Below the pieces are notes generated by a model. The model saw nothing but the letters and a program-made list of their open reading frames with translations. It was not told the DNA's origin and ran no database searches. 64,000 bases of DNA. Source: Alteromonas sp. M12 (lineage in GTDB: Bacteria; Pseudomonadota; Gammaproteobacteria; Enterobacterales; Alteromonadaceae). A program made the position numbers and the translations under genes. Positions within the stretch are counted from its first letter, which is position 1; the number at the start of each line of letters is the position of its first letter. The DNA lies in NCBI RefSeq assembly GCF_037478005.1, contig NZ_CP144164.1, positions 4,154,001 to 4,218,000 of the forward strand, in the 5' to 3' direction. This document shows, piece by piece, positions 25,947 to 34,713 of the stretch.

Positions 25947-26681
25947 TCACCATGGAATCGGTTGATTATCCCAATCAATAAAATGCGGAGCTTGGTTGAA
26001 GTCTAATGTTTGCAGGTGTGATAGTAGTCTTTGCACAGTAAAATCCACACTAAATAACTTTTCCTTTGGCACATTGGATTGAAAAGGTTTAGACAACCCC
26101 GTATCTACTGTACCTGGGTGATAACAGATAAGTTCTACGTTTTTAAATCGACGTTTGTATTCCACCTGACTAGTTTTCACGAGCATGTTTAACGCGGCTT
26201 TACTGGCTCGGTAACCGTACCAACCTCCCAGTTTATTATCTTCTATACTGGCTACTCGAGCCGATAAAAAAACCACTTGAGAATGAACCGATTTAGAAAA
26301 AAGCATAGGCAGGTGTTTTAACCACATCATAGGCGCCAGAGTATTTACTTTAAAGTAGTATTCCAATTGTCTAGCTGTAACATCCTCTAGCCTTTTTTCT
26401 GGCCTCACCGCCCCTGTTATGTCGTCGGCATGAAGAACGCCGATACAACAAATAACCAGGCTAAATTGACCGTATGCTTGCAACTCTTTACAAAGGTTCT
26501 CTACTTGCACTTCATCTACACTGTCTAGTTGATGAGTGCAGAGTTTTGGATGTTCGATTTTATCGGGTCTTCTAGATACAGCATGGACAACATCAAAGTG
26601 ACTGTTATGACACAATCGACGAACAAGCTCGGCACCAATACCTGATGAACTGCCAATAATTAGCGCATTTGTTTTTTGCAT
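25947..26681 (-). CDS. short-chain dehydrogenase/reductase
   Basis: A 244-residue classical-type SDR with the cofactor motif IIGSSSGIGAELVRRL at the N-terminus, VICCIGVL near residue 80, VVFLSARVAS near 137 and the catalytic YRASKAALNML (Y-x3-K) near 157. This N-terminus and the HPGTVDTGLSKPF segment resemble C-factor/CsgA-like SDRs. Substrate unknown. Stands alone between the NSS gene and msrA. Confidence 0.88.
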   Translation of the reverse strand: MQKTNALIIGSSSGIGAELVRRLCHNSHFDVVHAVSRRPDKIEHPKLCTHQLDSVDEVQVENLCKELQAYGQFSLVICCIGVLHADDITGAVRPEKRLEDVTARQLEYYFKVNTLAPMMWLKHLPMLFSKSVHSQVVFLSARVASIEDNKLGGWYGYRASKAALNMLVKTSQVEYKRRFKNVELICYHPGTVDTGLSKPFQSNVPKEKLFSVDFTVQRLLSHLQTLDFNQAPHFIDWDNQPIPW

Positions 26682-26897
26682 AACTGAATTTTACCTCTGT
26701 ATTTAGAGCGCAATAGCTTGCCCCTTTCCGCTAACTCAATTATTCCCATGCACATCACTAAGCAAAATAAGAGAGGGTTAAGCGGGCAATGATAATCTTA
26801 GTACGCAAAACTATCTGTTGTGGATGCCTTGAACTAAACTAAATTCGTTACCATGTTAAGTGCAACAATTCGCGAAAACTTATTTTCTGAGGAAAAA

Positions 26898-27434
26898 ATG
26901 GCAAATATTCAACAAGCAACCCTAGCAGGCGGCTGTTTCTGGTGTATTGAATCAGCATTCAACTCTGTTGATGGCATCCAATCAGCTTATTCAGGTTATG
27001 CTGCAGGTCACATTGATAATCCAACTTATGAGCAAGTTTGCAGTGGCTCAACGGGCCATGCTGAAGTGGTGAGAGTCAATTTTGATGCGGATAAAATTTC
27101 GTTTCGAGATGTATTGGAAATATTCTTTTCTTTGCACAACCCCACCCAATTAAATAGACAAGGCAATGATGTAGGCAGCCAATATAGAAGTGCTATTTTT
27201 TATCATAATGATGAACAGAAGAAATTAGCCGAAGAGATTATCGCGGAAATTGAAGAGCAAAAGATCTGGCCAGACCCTGTCGTTACCGAAGTCACGGAAA
27301 TCAACAATTATTACCAAGCCGAAGATTATCATCAGGATTATTTCACTAACAACCCACAGAACCAGTATTGCAATATGGTCGTGGCCCCTAAATTAGCGAA
27401 ATTTAAAAAGAACTTTGCCAGTCGATTGAAATGA
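26898..27434 (+). CDS. msrA: peptide-methionine (S)-S-oxide reductase
   Basis: Repairs S-methionine sulfoxide in oxidised proteins. 178 residues with the catalytic GGCFWCIESAF at the N-terminus, YSGYAAGHIDNPTYEQVCSG, and the methionine-pocket region GNDVGSQYRSAIFYHN, followed by YYQAEDYHQDY. The recycling cysteine is probably in NQYCNMV. The ATG at 26898 has GAGGA upstream; a frame from 26853 adds 15 residues without support. MsrB is not in the window. Confidence 0.95.
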   Translation: MANIQQATLAGGCFWCIESAFNSVDGIQSAYSGYAAGHIDNPTYEQVCSGSTGHAEVVRVNFDADKISFRDVLEIFFSLHNPTQLNRQGNDVGSQYRSAIFYHNDEQKKLAEEIIAEIEEQKIWPDPVVTEVTEINNYYQAEDYHQDYFTNNPQNQYCNMVVAPKLAKFKKNFASRLK

Positions 27435-27473
27435 CAACGTTTTAGCTATCAGGATATTCGAATAACAAACAGT

Positions 27474-27504
27474 GTAACCGATAAGTATTTAACTCGTCGG
27501 TTAC
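27474..27504. terminator. possible bidirectional terminator
   Basis: GTAACCGA (27474-27481) pairs with TCGGTTAC (27497-27504) between converging msrA and the lipoprotein gene. T-tracts are weak. Confidence 0.5.
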
Positions 27505-27516
27505 GCTGGTTCTTAT

Positions 27517-28629
27517 TTAGTTAAACCAATTAGGATCGATAGGCATAGAAAATAACAGCGGCGCCATTTGTTCGTATTTAGTTCGATTCGTTTCACAAAC
27601 AACGTTTTCTTTGTAATATTTTTTCCACGGGTCGTTGATCATCCAAATTTTATCTCCCACTACAGCCAACCCCTCTAAAGAAGCGTTATTCATTAACTCC
27701 CATTGACCACAATTAGGATCATTAGAATTAGTAGGTGCGTAATAGTGAACTGGGATAATTTTGGTTTCGTGTTGTTTTTTTAAATCAACCAACCAAATAT
27801 TGTTATCATTTCTAGCGGCAGCAACTAAATAGCCAGGGTGATTAGTTCTAGGCAAATAGTCCATGGCATTAATCGGATGATTACCGGATTCAAACTTTGG
27901 TAATCTGAGCTCCAAATCAGTTACTTGAACAAAGTCATCAGATGCCCAAAAAGAATCTTCGACTTTGACTGAGAAGATTCGAGCGTTTACTTGTTTGTCC
28001 TTCTCCAAGCCCAAATAAAGAGTGCCATCGGGTCCAAAAGTCATCGCTTCGATACCGTCATTGGGGAAATTGCCAATGTTTAATGATGCTTCAAACTGTA
28101 ATGGCCTTACATGCGTGATCAACAATGAATTGTCGTCTTGTAGCTCAAGTCGCACTAACAATGTTGGATAGTCAGTTGAACCGCTGTTTCGATATTTTTC
28201 AAAACAACTTTCTGACATGCTTTCACCACGAGTCGCATCTTCGGTGACAACCACAAACACTTTATCATTGCGCGGATCAACGGCAAGTGCCTCTAGATCA
28301 GGCGCATCATTTAAATATGCGGCAAAACAACTCTGCTGAACAGCTTCCGACATAACAAATAACAGTGATTCTTCTAAAACCAGTGCATTTTTAGGCTCGA
28401 TAACATGTAGCTGCTTACGCTGAGAAATATCCGCACTTCCATCAGAGACAGAAAGTAATTTCCCACGCCAACTTTTAAGTCCGGAAGTTTGTGGATCAAG
28501 CATCACATCGCCAGTAGATTCAGTTAACCACTGACCTTGCAAAGGAATACTTTGTGATTTCTGCTCTTTCTCTTCCGCGCACCCCGCCAGTCCAACAACA
28601 ACTAAAAAAATTAGACTCAGTTTCTTCAT
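27517..28629 (-). CDS. lipoprotein with phytase-like beta-propeller repeats
   Basis: A 370-residue lipoprotein: MKKLSLIFLVVVGLAGCAEE has a lipobox (LAGC). The body shows repeated propeller-like strands with DLEALAVDPRNDKVFVVVTE, GIEAMTFGPDGTLYLGLE and ASLEGLAVVGDKIWMINDPW, the D/G-x-E-x-x-A/T pattern of esterase-like phytase and DUF3616-type proteins. Catalysis is not certain. The ATG at 28629 has AAAGGA upstream. It is divergent from a PhoD-like phosphatase, which may hint at shared phosphorus scavenging (inference). Confidence 0.65.
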   Translation of the reverse strand: MKKLSLIFLVVVGLAGCAEEKEQKSQSIPLQGQWLTESTGDVMLDPQTSGLKSWRGKLLSVSDGSADISQRKQLHVIEPKNALVLEESLLFVMSEAVQQSCFAAYLNDAPDLEALAVDPRNDKVFVVVTEDATRGESMSESCFEKYRNSGSTDYPTLLVRLELQDDNSLLITHVRPLQFEASLNIGNFPNDGIEAMTFGPDGTLYLGLEKDKQVNARIFSVKVEDSFWASDDFVQVTDLELRLPKFESGNHPINAMDYLPRTNHPGYLVAAARNDNNIWLVDLKKQHETKIIPVHYYAPTNSNDPNCGQWELMNNASLEGLAVVGDKIWMINDPWKKYYKENVVCETNRTKYEQMAPLLFSMPIDPNWFN

Positions 28630-28764
28630 TATTCCTTTCCTCATCCTTCGGCAGGTTTTATAAGTTGTTAATTTATTAATAGCAAGTAAATCAGAAAACT
28701 ATTTGCTTGTTCGCTTAAAACTAATGCAAACTGAATAGAAATTTCGACTATTTTTAATATTGCT

Positions 28765-30681
28765 TTGGTAAAATCAAGACTTTCTCAACATCCTCCCAAA
28801 GAATTGCCCCCGATTATTGCGGGACCTATTCTTCGTGCAATTGATGAAACTAGTATTACATTGTGGATGCTAGTTAGTCACAAATACGAATTCGATGCTA
28901 AAGTCTGGACCAAAGAGTCTGATATCTTATATCACCAGAATATTGACGAACACTCAAATATCGTCAGAGTAGGCAAAAATGCGTTCATTTACGTCACTAC
29001 CTTAGCACTTTCTGAATCGTTAACGGAAGCGACCCGCTATTTTTACGACATTACCCTTACCGATAACCAAGGCATTCGTAAAACCTTGCAAGAATTGATG
29101 CCTGACATAGTGTATAACCAGCAAAGCTCTCCGAGTTTCTTTTTTAATAGGCAAATCAATAACGTCTTACATGGCTCCTGCCGTAAACCTCATCACAATA
29201 GTAAGGATGGGATGCTATCTATTGATCAGGCTTTGGAACAGTCATTTGCAGATGAAGCCTCAGCACCCGATTTACTCATATTATCTGGCGATCAGGCTTA
29301 TATTGATGATGTGGCAGGCCCGACTTTATTCGCTATTAACCAAGTTATTGAGTATTTAGGTTTATTCCAAGAAGAACTGTCAGGGGCGACAATAGATAGT
29401 AGTAAGCAATTACCAACTGATGAAAATTGTTATTACCAACGCCCTACTTTGTTACCTGACAATGATACAACTGAAAACGTAATGTCTTACTTTTTCAAGG
29501 GTAAAAAGAAACCGATATTTACTTCGGTAAATGCAAATAACCATTTGATAAGCTTCGCAGAAGTAATAGGTATGTACGCGCTAATATGGTCTCCTGAAAT
29601 GTGGCGTTTTAGCAAACTTGAAGCAGACAATATCGCCCCTCAATATCAAGCTACCTACGCAGAAGAATTGCATTGGGTAGAAGAATTTAAACAGGGGTTA
29701 CCTAAAGTGCGCCGAGCAATGGCGCATATTCCTGTGTATATGATATTCGACGACCATGACATTACCGACGATTGGAACTTAACCCGAGGTTGGGAGGAAG
29801 CGGTTTATAATAATGCGTTTGCTAAACGCATTGTTGGTAATGCCTTAATTGGATATTGGCTGTGCCAAGGTTGGGGCAATGATGTAACAAAACTTTCTCC
29901 GCTCACAGAAAAATTACTGCCTTTTTTCAGCGATAGTGGTATCGAACAACATGATCAGGTTATTGATATTTTGCTGCACTGGGACCAATGGCATTATACC
30001 TTGAACACTCACCCGAAAATTGTTGTGTTAGACACGCGGACTCAGCGTTGGCGCTCGGAATCAAGTTTAAGTAAACCTTCAGGATTGATGGACTGGGAAG
30101 CGTTATGCGACTTACAACAAGAGTTGATCGATCAACCCGCTGTTATTATGGTTTCCGCAGCACCGATATTCGGTGTTAAACTGATTGAGACCATTCAGCG
30201 CATTTTTACCTTTTTTGGTCGAGCATTAATGGTTGATGCGGAAAACTGGATGGCGCACAAAGGCACTGCGAGTGTGATTCTTAATATTTTTCGGCATTAC
30301 AAAACGCCCCCCAATTTTGTGATCTTATCTGGTGACGTACATTATTCCTTTGTCTACGACATAACCCTAAAATTCAGGCGCAACAGTCCCCACATCACTC
30401 AGATAACCAGTAGCGGTATTAAAAACGAGTTTCCAGAAAAATTAATAAGTTGGTTGGATAGACTGAATCAGATTTTATTCGGTCCAAAGTCACCGTTGAA
30501 CTGGTTCACGCAACGTCGCAACATGACTATTCGCCATCGCCGCCCTAGCAACCAACAAATAAGAACGCTTCTAAACGGAGCGGGAATAGGCCAATTGAAA
30601 GTAAACGACGATTGCACCGAAGTAGAAGCCTCTGTTCTATTAGCAAATGGTGAGCAAGTCACTTTTATCAAAAAAGATTGA
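28765..30681 (+). CDS. PhoD-like metallophosphatase
   Basis: A 638-residue cytoplasmic-looking member of the PhoD/metallophosphatase group, without a signal peptide. Metal-binding motifs appear in order: HGSCRKPHH near residue 135, SGDQAYIDD near 175, the strong FDDHDITDDWN near 332 and LSGDVHYSF near 525; the N-terminal IIAGPILRAIDETSITLWM is the accompanying beta domain. The frame can only start at TTG (28765) or at ATT codons; no ATG and no ribosome site are near, so the true start is unsettled. Substrate unknown. Confidence 0.82.
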   Translation: MVKSRLSQHPPKELPPIIAGPILRAIDETSITLWMLVSHKYEFDAKVWTKESDILYHQNIDEHSNIVRVGKNAFIYVTTLALSESLTEATRYFYDITLTDNQGIRKTLQELMPDIVYNQQSSPSFFFNRQINNVLHGSCRKPHHNSKDGMLSIDQALEQSFADEASAPDLLILSGDQAYIDDVAGPTLFAINQVIEYLGLFQEELSGATIDSSKQLPTDENCYYQRPTLLPDNDTTENVMSYFFKGKKKPIFTSVNANNHLISFAEVIGMYALIWSPEMWRFSKLEADNIAPQYQATYAEELHWVEEFKQGLPKVRRAMAHIPVYMIFDDHDITDDWNLTRGWEEAVYNNAFAKRIVGNALIGYWLCQGWGNDVTKLSPLTEKLLPFFSDSGIEQHDQVIDILLHWDQWHYTLNTHPKIVVLDTRTQRWRSESSLSKPSGLMDWEALCDLQQELIDQPAVIMVSAAPIFGVKLIETIQRIFTFFGRALMVDAENWMAHKGTASVILNIFRHYKTPPNFVILSGDVHYSFVYDITLKFRRNSPHITQITSSGIKNEFPEKLISWLDRLNQILFGPKSPLNWFTQRRNMTIRHRRPSNQQIRTLLNGAGIGQLKVNDDCTEVEASVLLANGEQVTFIKKD

Positions 30682-30858
30682 CGCCACATCATCGACTCTG
30701 CAGTAGTTAAAACGGCTGCTAACAGATAAAAATAAAAAATCGTTGGATATTGATAGCGCATACAGAGACAATAATGGTTGAGTAATCGTTAATACCTATT
30801 TCGTTTAGGAGCGTTTCTAAATAACGCATCCCTTATCGGAATTAGTATGAGGAAAAAA

Positions 30859-31401
30859 ATGTCAGAAAACGCCCTAAACATTGGTTTATTTTTCGGTTCT
30901 ACCACCTGTTATACAGAAATGGCCGCAGAAAAAATCCAATCAGAAATCAACGAACTTTTCGATGCCCCTGTTGTTCAACTATTTAATATAAAAGACGTAG
31001 CATTGAGCAAAGCACAATCATTCGACATATTGTTGTTCGGCATTTCCACATGGGATTTTGGTGAATTGCAGGAAGATTGGGAGTCGACTTGGGATGATAT
31101 TAAAAGCCTGAACTTAAAAGGAAAAACCGTTGCCTTGTTCGGATTAGGAGACCAAATTGGTTATGCCGACTGGTTTCAGGATGCGCTAGGAATGTTACAC
31201 GACGAGTTAGCAGTGCTTGAGTGTGAATTTATAGGCTATTGGCCCAATCAAGGATATGAGTTTAATCATTCCAAAGGACTGACTGCAGATAAAAGTCATT
31301 TTGTTGGATTATCATTAGATGATGAAAACCAATACGACTTAAGCGAACAACGTATCAGTCAATGGTGTGAACAACTGCTGACTGAAATTCCACTAAGCTA
31401 G
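30859..31401 (+). CDS. fldB: flavodoxin
   Basis: A 180-residue long-chain flavodoxin, an FMN electron carrier. The phosphate loop GLFFGSTTCYTEMAAEKI is at the N-terminus; FGISTWDFGELQEDWES near residue 60 and FGLGDQIGYADWFQDA near 95 flank the flavin. The cysteine-containing loop and wording resemble FldB rather than FldA. ATG at 30859 has GAGG 6 bases upstream; the ATG at 30847 contains that site and is less likely. It is followed 7 bases later by the LPD1-domain gene. Confidence 0.9.
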   Translation: MSENALNIGLFFGSTTCYTEMAAEKIQSEINELFDAPVVQLFNIKDVALSKAQSFDILLFGISTWDFGELQEDWESTWDDIKSLNLKGKTVALFGLGDQIGYADWFQDALGMLHDELAVLECEFIGYWPNQGYEFNHSKGLTADKSHFVGLSLDDENQYDLSEQRISQWCEQLLTEIPLS

Positions 31402-31408
31402 CCATCTA

Positions 31409-32191
31409 ATGTCGGATATTATCCCTAGAATTCAGCGACCTTTTTATCGAAACGGTGCAGAGCATCGGGCGGGAGCGGACGTAAGTTTTGGAGATATTCG
31501 TAAAATTTTCGGTTTCAAGACGATTCAAATCGGAAAATGGGTAACCCAATCTGAGCAACAGTTAGCGGCTAACCTATTTTTCGATGCGCTGTGTGACTTA
31601 ATGGACATCTTGCAAGTCAATGAGCAAGTCATTTCCCTCAATGGTACTTTGTCACTGGCTTTTGGGATTGGCGGACAAAAGCACAGTAGCGCACATTATC
31701 ATGCACCTAAGAGACAACTATCCTTAGCTAAAAATGCAGGTGGCGGCGCCCTAGCCCATGAGTGGTTCCATGGTTTCGATCATTACATTAGCGCTAAAAT
31801 GTATTCCACAAACCTACCCCATGCATTTGCCTCTAGTCTTTGGTTAGAAGATGCCATAATGCATTCACATCCTTTAAACCAAACCCTCTCGAATTGGTTT
31901 CAAACCTTATTTTTAGACAGTAATGGAATCGAGCCCAGCGAATATGTCACACGCTGCGTACAAGCAGATAAAAGCATGCAACTGTATTATTTCGCTCAAC
32001 CACAAGAGATGGCTGCAAGGGCGTTTGAAGCAGCTATTCAGGATCAAAGCGTTAAAAATGCATTCCTAGTGCAAGGCACAAAACAAACTGTAGAAGCACA
32101 AGTAGGAATATATCCGATTGAAAAACATAGGTTAGAAAGTAACGCTAGTGTACTGAAATATTTTAGAATTTTGGGGAAAGCGCTCAATTAA
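31409..32191 (+). CDS. CLCA_X/LPD1-like protein with HExxH metallopeptidase-like motif
   Basis: A 260-residue protein that reads like the LPD1 large-polyvalent-protein domain as a stand-alone: FGFKTIQIGKWVTQSEQQ near residue 30, FFDALCDLMDILQV, ISLNGTLSLAFGIGG near 85, then GGALAHEWFHGFDHYISAK near 125 with HEWFH plus a following histidine, and later FAQPQEMAARAFEAAIQD that could give the third ligand. LPD1 normally occurs within huge mobile-element polyproteins. A zinc peptidase activity is suggested by the motif only. Cotranscribed with flavodoxin. Confidence 0.7.
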   Translation: MSDIIPRIQRPFYRNGAEHRAGADVSFGDIRKIFGFKTIQIGKWVTQSEQQLAANLFFDALCDLMDILQVNEQVISLNGTLSLAFGIGGQKHSSAHYHAPKRQLSLAKNAGGGALAHEWFHGFDHYISAKMYSTNLPHAFASSLWLEDAIMHSHPLNQTLSNWFQTLFLDSNGIEPSEYVTRCVQADKSMQLYYFAQPQEMAARAFEAAIQDQSVKNAFLVQGTKQTVEAQVGIYPIEKHRLESNASVLKYFRILGKALN

Positions 32192-32320
32192 CGGGCAATT
32201 TTAAACTCAAATTAAAATTAATTGCTAAAATCTAGCAACAAATTTCATTTAACGCATTTACTCTGACACCAAAGTGATTCTATACTAGGACATTAACGAT
32301 TAGTAACTGTGGTTGAATTT

Positions 32321-32731
32321 ATGAGAAAGAAAAAGCACGGCTCCGCTGATGACGAAGCTCAAATTGATATGACCCCCATGCTAGACATCGTTTTTATTAT
32401 GTTGATTTTCTTCATTGTAACGACGTCTTTTGTGAAAGAAGCTGGCTTGATGGCTAATCGTCCAAAGGCTCCAGATGCGCCGCCGCCGCCAAGTAATGCA
32501 AAAACATTGGCGATACGAATTGATCAGCAAGGTACCATTGTAATGGATAACCGTGAAGTTGATATCCGTCGTGTTGTGGCAAACATCCAAAGCTTTTTAG
32601 CAGAGAATAATACTGATTCTGCAGCGATCCAGGCTCATTCAAAAACCAAGCACGGTATCGTGGTTGAAGTAATGAACCAAGCCAAAGAAGCAGGAATAGA
32701 CAAAGTGTCAATTCTTGTTAAAGACAGCTGA
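32321..32731 (+). CDS. exbD: ExbD/TolR family biopolymer transport protein
   Basis: A 136-residue protein with the single N-terminal membrane helix MLDIVFIMLIFFIVTTSF, preceded by AQIDMTPMLD whose second aspartate lies in the helix and carries protons in ExbD/TolR/MotB. The periplasmic part ends in VEVMNQAKEAGIDKVSILVKDS, typical of the ExbD periplasmic domain. The usual ExbB partner is not adjacent, so it is an orphan in this window. A GTG at 32309 could extend it by 4 residues. A strong terminator follows. Confidence 0.9.
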   Translation: MRKKKHGSADDEAQIDMTPMLDIVFIMLIFFIVTTSFVKEAGLMANRPKAPDAPPPPSNAKTLAIRIDQQGTIVMDNREVDIRRVVANIQSFLAENNTDSAAIQAHSKTKHGIVVEVMNQAKEAGIDKVSILVKDS

Positions 32732-32750
32732 TAAGATTCAAGTTGATTTT

Positions 32751-32780
32751 AAAAGCCCTTCAATTGAAGGGCTTTTTTTT
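32751..32780 (+). terminator. intrinsic terminator after exbD
   Basis: Perfect palindrome AAAAGCCCTTCAA/TTGAAGGGCTTTT (32751-32776) running into TTTT. Confidence 0.93.
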
Positions 32781-32837
32781 GGCTGCTACTTTGTTATGAC
32801 TCAAACTTGAGAATTATTCAGGTGATAGTTAATTTAA

Positions 32838-33215
32838 CTAAACAAAATCTTTAATAATACGTTTGACCGAACGATGGTTTCTGGCTACACAGACATCATC
32901 AGCCACATGATCGGCAGGATAACCATACAACCCAAACCTATCTCCCTTGCTGTGAGTGATGATAACAACATGCTCAGGTGGCTTATCAATATTGCCTCGA
33001 AATGGATCAATTACTGGCACCTCATAGCGCCCAAGTTTGATTAGTGCCACACGTCGCCCATTACGATACATAAATCTGTCGAAAACGGGGTTATTTAAGA
33101 TACTGTAAACTGCAAATTTGGGAATTTGAAACGGAATACCTTGCCATACAATTTCAACAATTTGCAGCTTATCGGCTAAGTTAGAGATTGAATCCGGTAG
33201 TTCAATATCACGCAT
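32838..33215 (-). CDS. small protein with CheW-like pattern
   Basis: 125 residues, soluble. The order ALIKLGRYEVPVIDPFRG, then HVVIITHSKGDRFGLYGYPADHVADDV, recalls the CheW/SH3-like fold in which a strand VPVID(L)RG is followed by VVIV..G..(F/V)GL.VD.V. The first strand normally present in CheW seems shortened, and length is below CheW (about 165). It could be a degenerate CheW-domain adaptor; no chemotaxis kinase is nearby. Start ATG at 33215 is not backed by a strong ribosome site. Confidence 0.5.
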   Translation of the reverse strand: MRDIELPDSISNLADKLQIVEIVWQGIPFQIPKFAVYSILNNPVFDRFMYRNGRRVALIKLGRYEVPVIDPFRGNIDKPPEHVVIITHSKGDRFGLYGYPADHVADDVCVARNHRSVKRIIKDFV

Positions 33216-33327
33216 ACATCACCACTTTATCTAAACCATCTAAATTAAATATAGCAACAAATATGCTAAGAGAAAATTGTTTGTATAAAAAACCTTCAGC
33301 AAAGCAACTTAAAGTAACCATGCCGAT

Positions 33328-34071
33328 TCAAAAATTAATATAGTAGTCCCGACAAAGATCTAGGTATTCATCGGAATAAGCGCCTTGTTGGTTATGTATA
33401 CTGAATTCCTTTGTAATTAGCTCTGTTTGACTAAATCCAAACCTTAGTAATTGACGTATTGCCGGCTTAGAAGGATTTGATTTCACCACTGTTAGCATTT
33501 GACAGTAAAGGCCTTGCTGCTTAGCAAGAGTAAAGATATCGCCACTTTGCAACGGTAATATGCAGTAAAAGTGCCCATGCGGTGTTAATAAATTAGATAC
33601 TGAGTGGAATAATTCGGCGAGGCTTAAGCGCGTATCGTGTCTAGCTTGCCTTCTTGATTCAGTCATGAAATTAGCGTCTGTGACTTCTAGCTCTCCCATT
33701 TTTCCTTCAAAGTATGGCGGATTGCTCACAATTAAGTCGTATTGAGATGACCTAGGTAATTGCTGCAAAGCTGTATGTTGGAAAGACAGTTTTGTTGTCC
33801 ACGGACAGTTGTTCGCATTTTTTCGAGCCTGTAAAACCGCTTTCTCATCAACATCTATGCCCAATATGTGACTTTGCTCGGCAGCTCGTTGCGCCAACAT
33901 AATCGCAATTAAGCCACTGCCGGTTCCAATATCTAAAATAGAAGAGTAATTGCCTTTCGCCACCCAGCTTCCTAACAATATCCCATCAGTTCCCACTTTC
34001 ATGGCACAATCTTTATGTTCAATATCGAATTGTTTAAATCGAAATCCGTTAAATTTAGTTTTGGGGATCAT
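33328..34071 (-). CDS. trmN: tRNA1(Val) (adenine(37)-N6)-methyltransferase
   Basis: A 247-residue SAM-dependent methyltransferase (YfiC/TrmN6). It has FRFKQFDIEHKDCAMKVGTDGILLGSWV at the N-terminus, the SAM motif LDIGTGSGLIAIMLAQ near residue 48, and the N6-adenine catalytic motif SNPPYFEG near 115, all in the family positions. Length matches E. coli YfiC (245). It is alone on its strand with about 80 bases to the next gene. Confidence 0.93.
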   Translation of the reverse strand: MIPKTKFNGFRFKQFDIEHKDCAMKVGTDGILLGSWVAKGNYSSILDIGTGSGLIAIMLAQRAAEQSHILGIDVDEKAVLQARKNANNCPWTTKLSFQHTALQQLPRSSQYDLIVSNPPYFEGKMGELEVTDANFMTESRRQARHDTRLSLAELFHSVSNLLTPHGHFYCILPLQSGDIFTLAKQQGLYCQMLTVVKSNPSKPAIRQLLRFGFSQTELITKEFSIHNQQGAYSDEYLDLCRDYYINF

Positions 34072-34154
34072 TTGGGAGGATCACTTACTTGCACGCTGCT
34101 ATTCATAAAGTAGACGAGGTGGAAAATCATTCCCACCTAATTTGGCTATATCGC

Positions 34155-34526
34155 TTAAAACATATAATCGGCAAGGGTACGTTGAATGCCAACTACCACA
34201 TTTTTATTTAATTCTTTTTCAATTGGCTCATCAATTCCAGATATCCAAATTTTGAACTCAGCATCTAAATCGAAATGTCCTGCGGTTTCCAGTTTAAATT
34301 GGGTAATTGCCCGATAAGGAATTGAGTGATAGTCGACTTTTCTTCCAGTTAAACCTTGTTTATCTATTAATATCAAACGCTTATTAGTAAAGACGTACAT
34401 ATCACGGATTTCTTTAAATACACGTTCTATGGTTTCACTTGCCCCTATGATAGGAGCTAACTCTTCACTAACGTCAGCCACATTAATTTCTGACGCATTC
34501 CCCATTATTTTGTCTAACAATCCCAT
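34155..34526 (-). CDS. bacterial PH-domain protein
   Basis: 123 residues, MGLLDKIMGN then a compact bacterial pleckstrin-homology fold: VFKEIRDMYVFTNKRLILIDKQG near residue 45, RKVDYHSIPYRAITQFKLETAG and the final ADYMF. Such proteins form oligomeric rings of unknown function. The start at 34526 is chosen for CAGGAG just upstream; the frame extends 6 codons further to 34544. Divergent from the threonine dehydratase-like gene. Confidence 0.85.
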   Translation of the reverse strand: MGLLDKIMGNASEINVADVSEELAPIIGASETIERVFKEIRDMYVFTNKRLILIDKQGLTGRKVDYHSIPYRAITQFKLETAGHFDLDAEFKIWISGIDEPIEKELNKNVVVGIQRTLADYMF

Positions 34527-34713
34527 TTTTGTCTCCTGATTCATGTTGCGGTATTAAGCATAGGGGATTGGTTGCAAAACACAATACACCTATACCCATT
34601 GTGTCGAGTTTATGCTTCACTAGGAAATCAAAAATAAACGTCAGACGAAGTAAGCCGCTTACTATACATAAAATCTGTAGATAACGACTTAATATGCGAA
34701 AAAAGGAGTCTAG

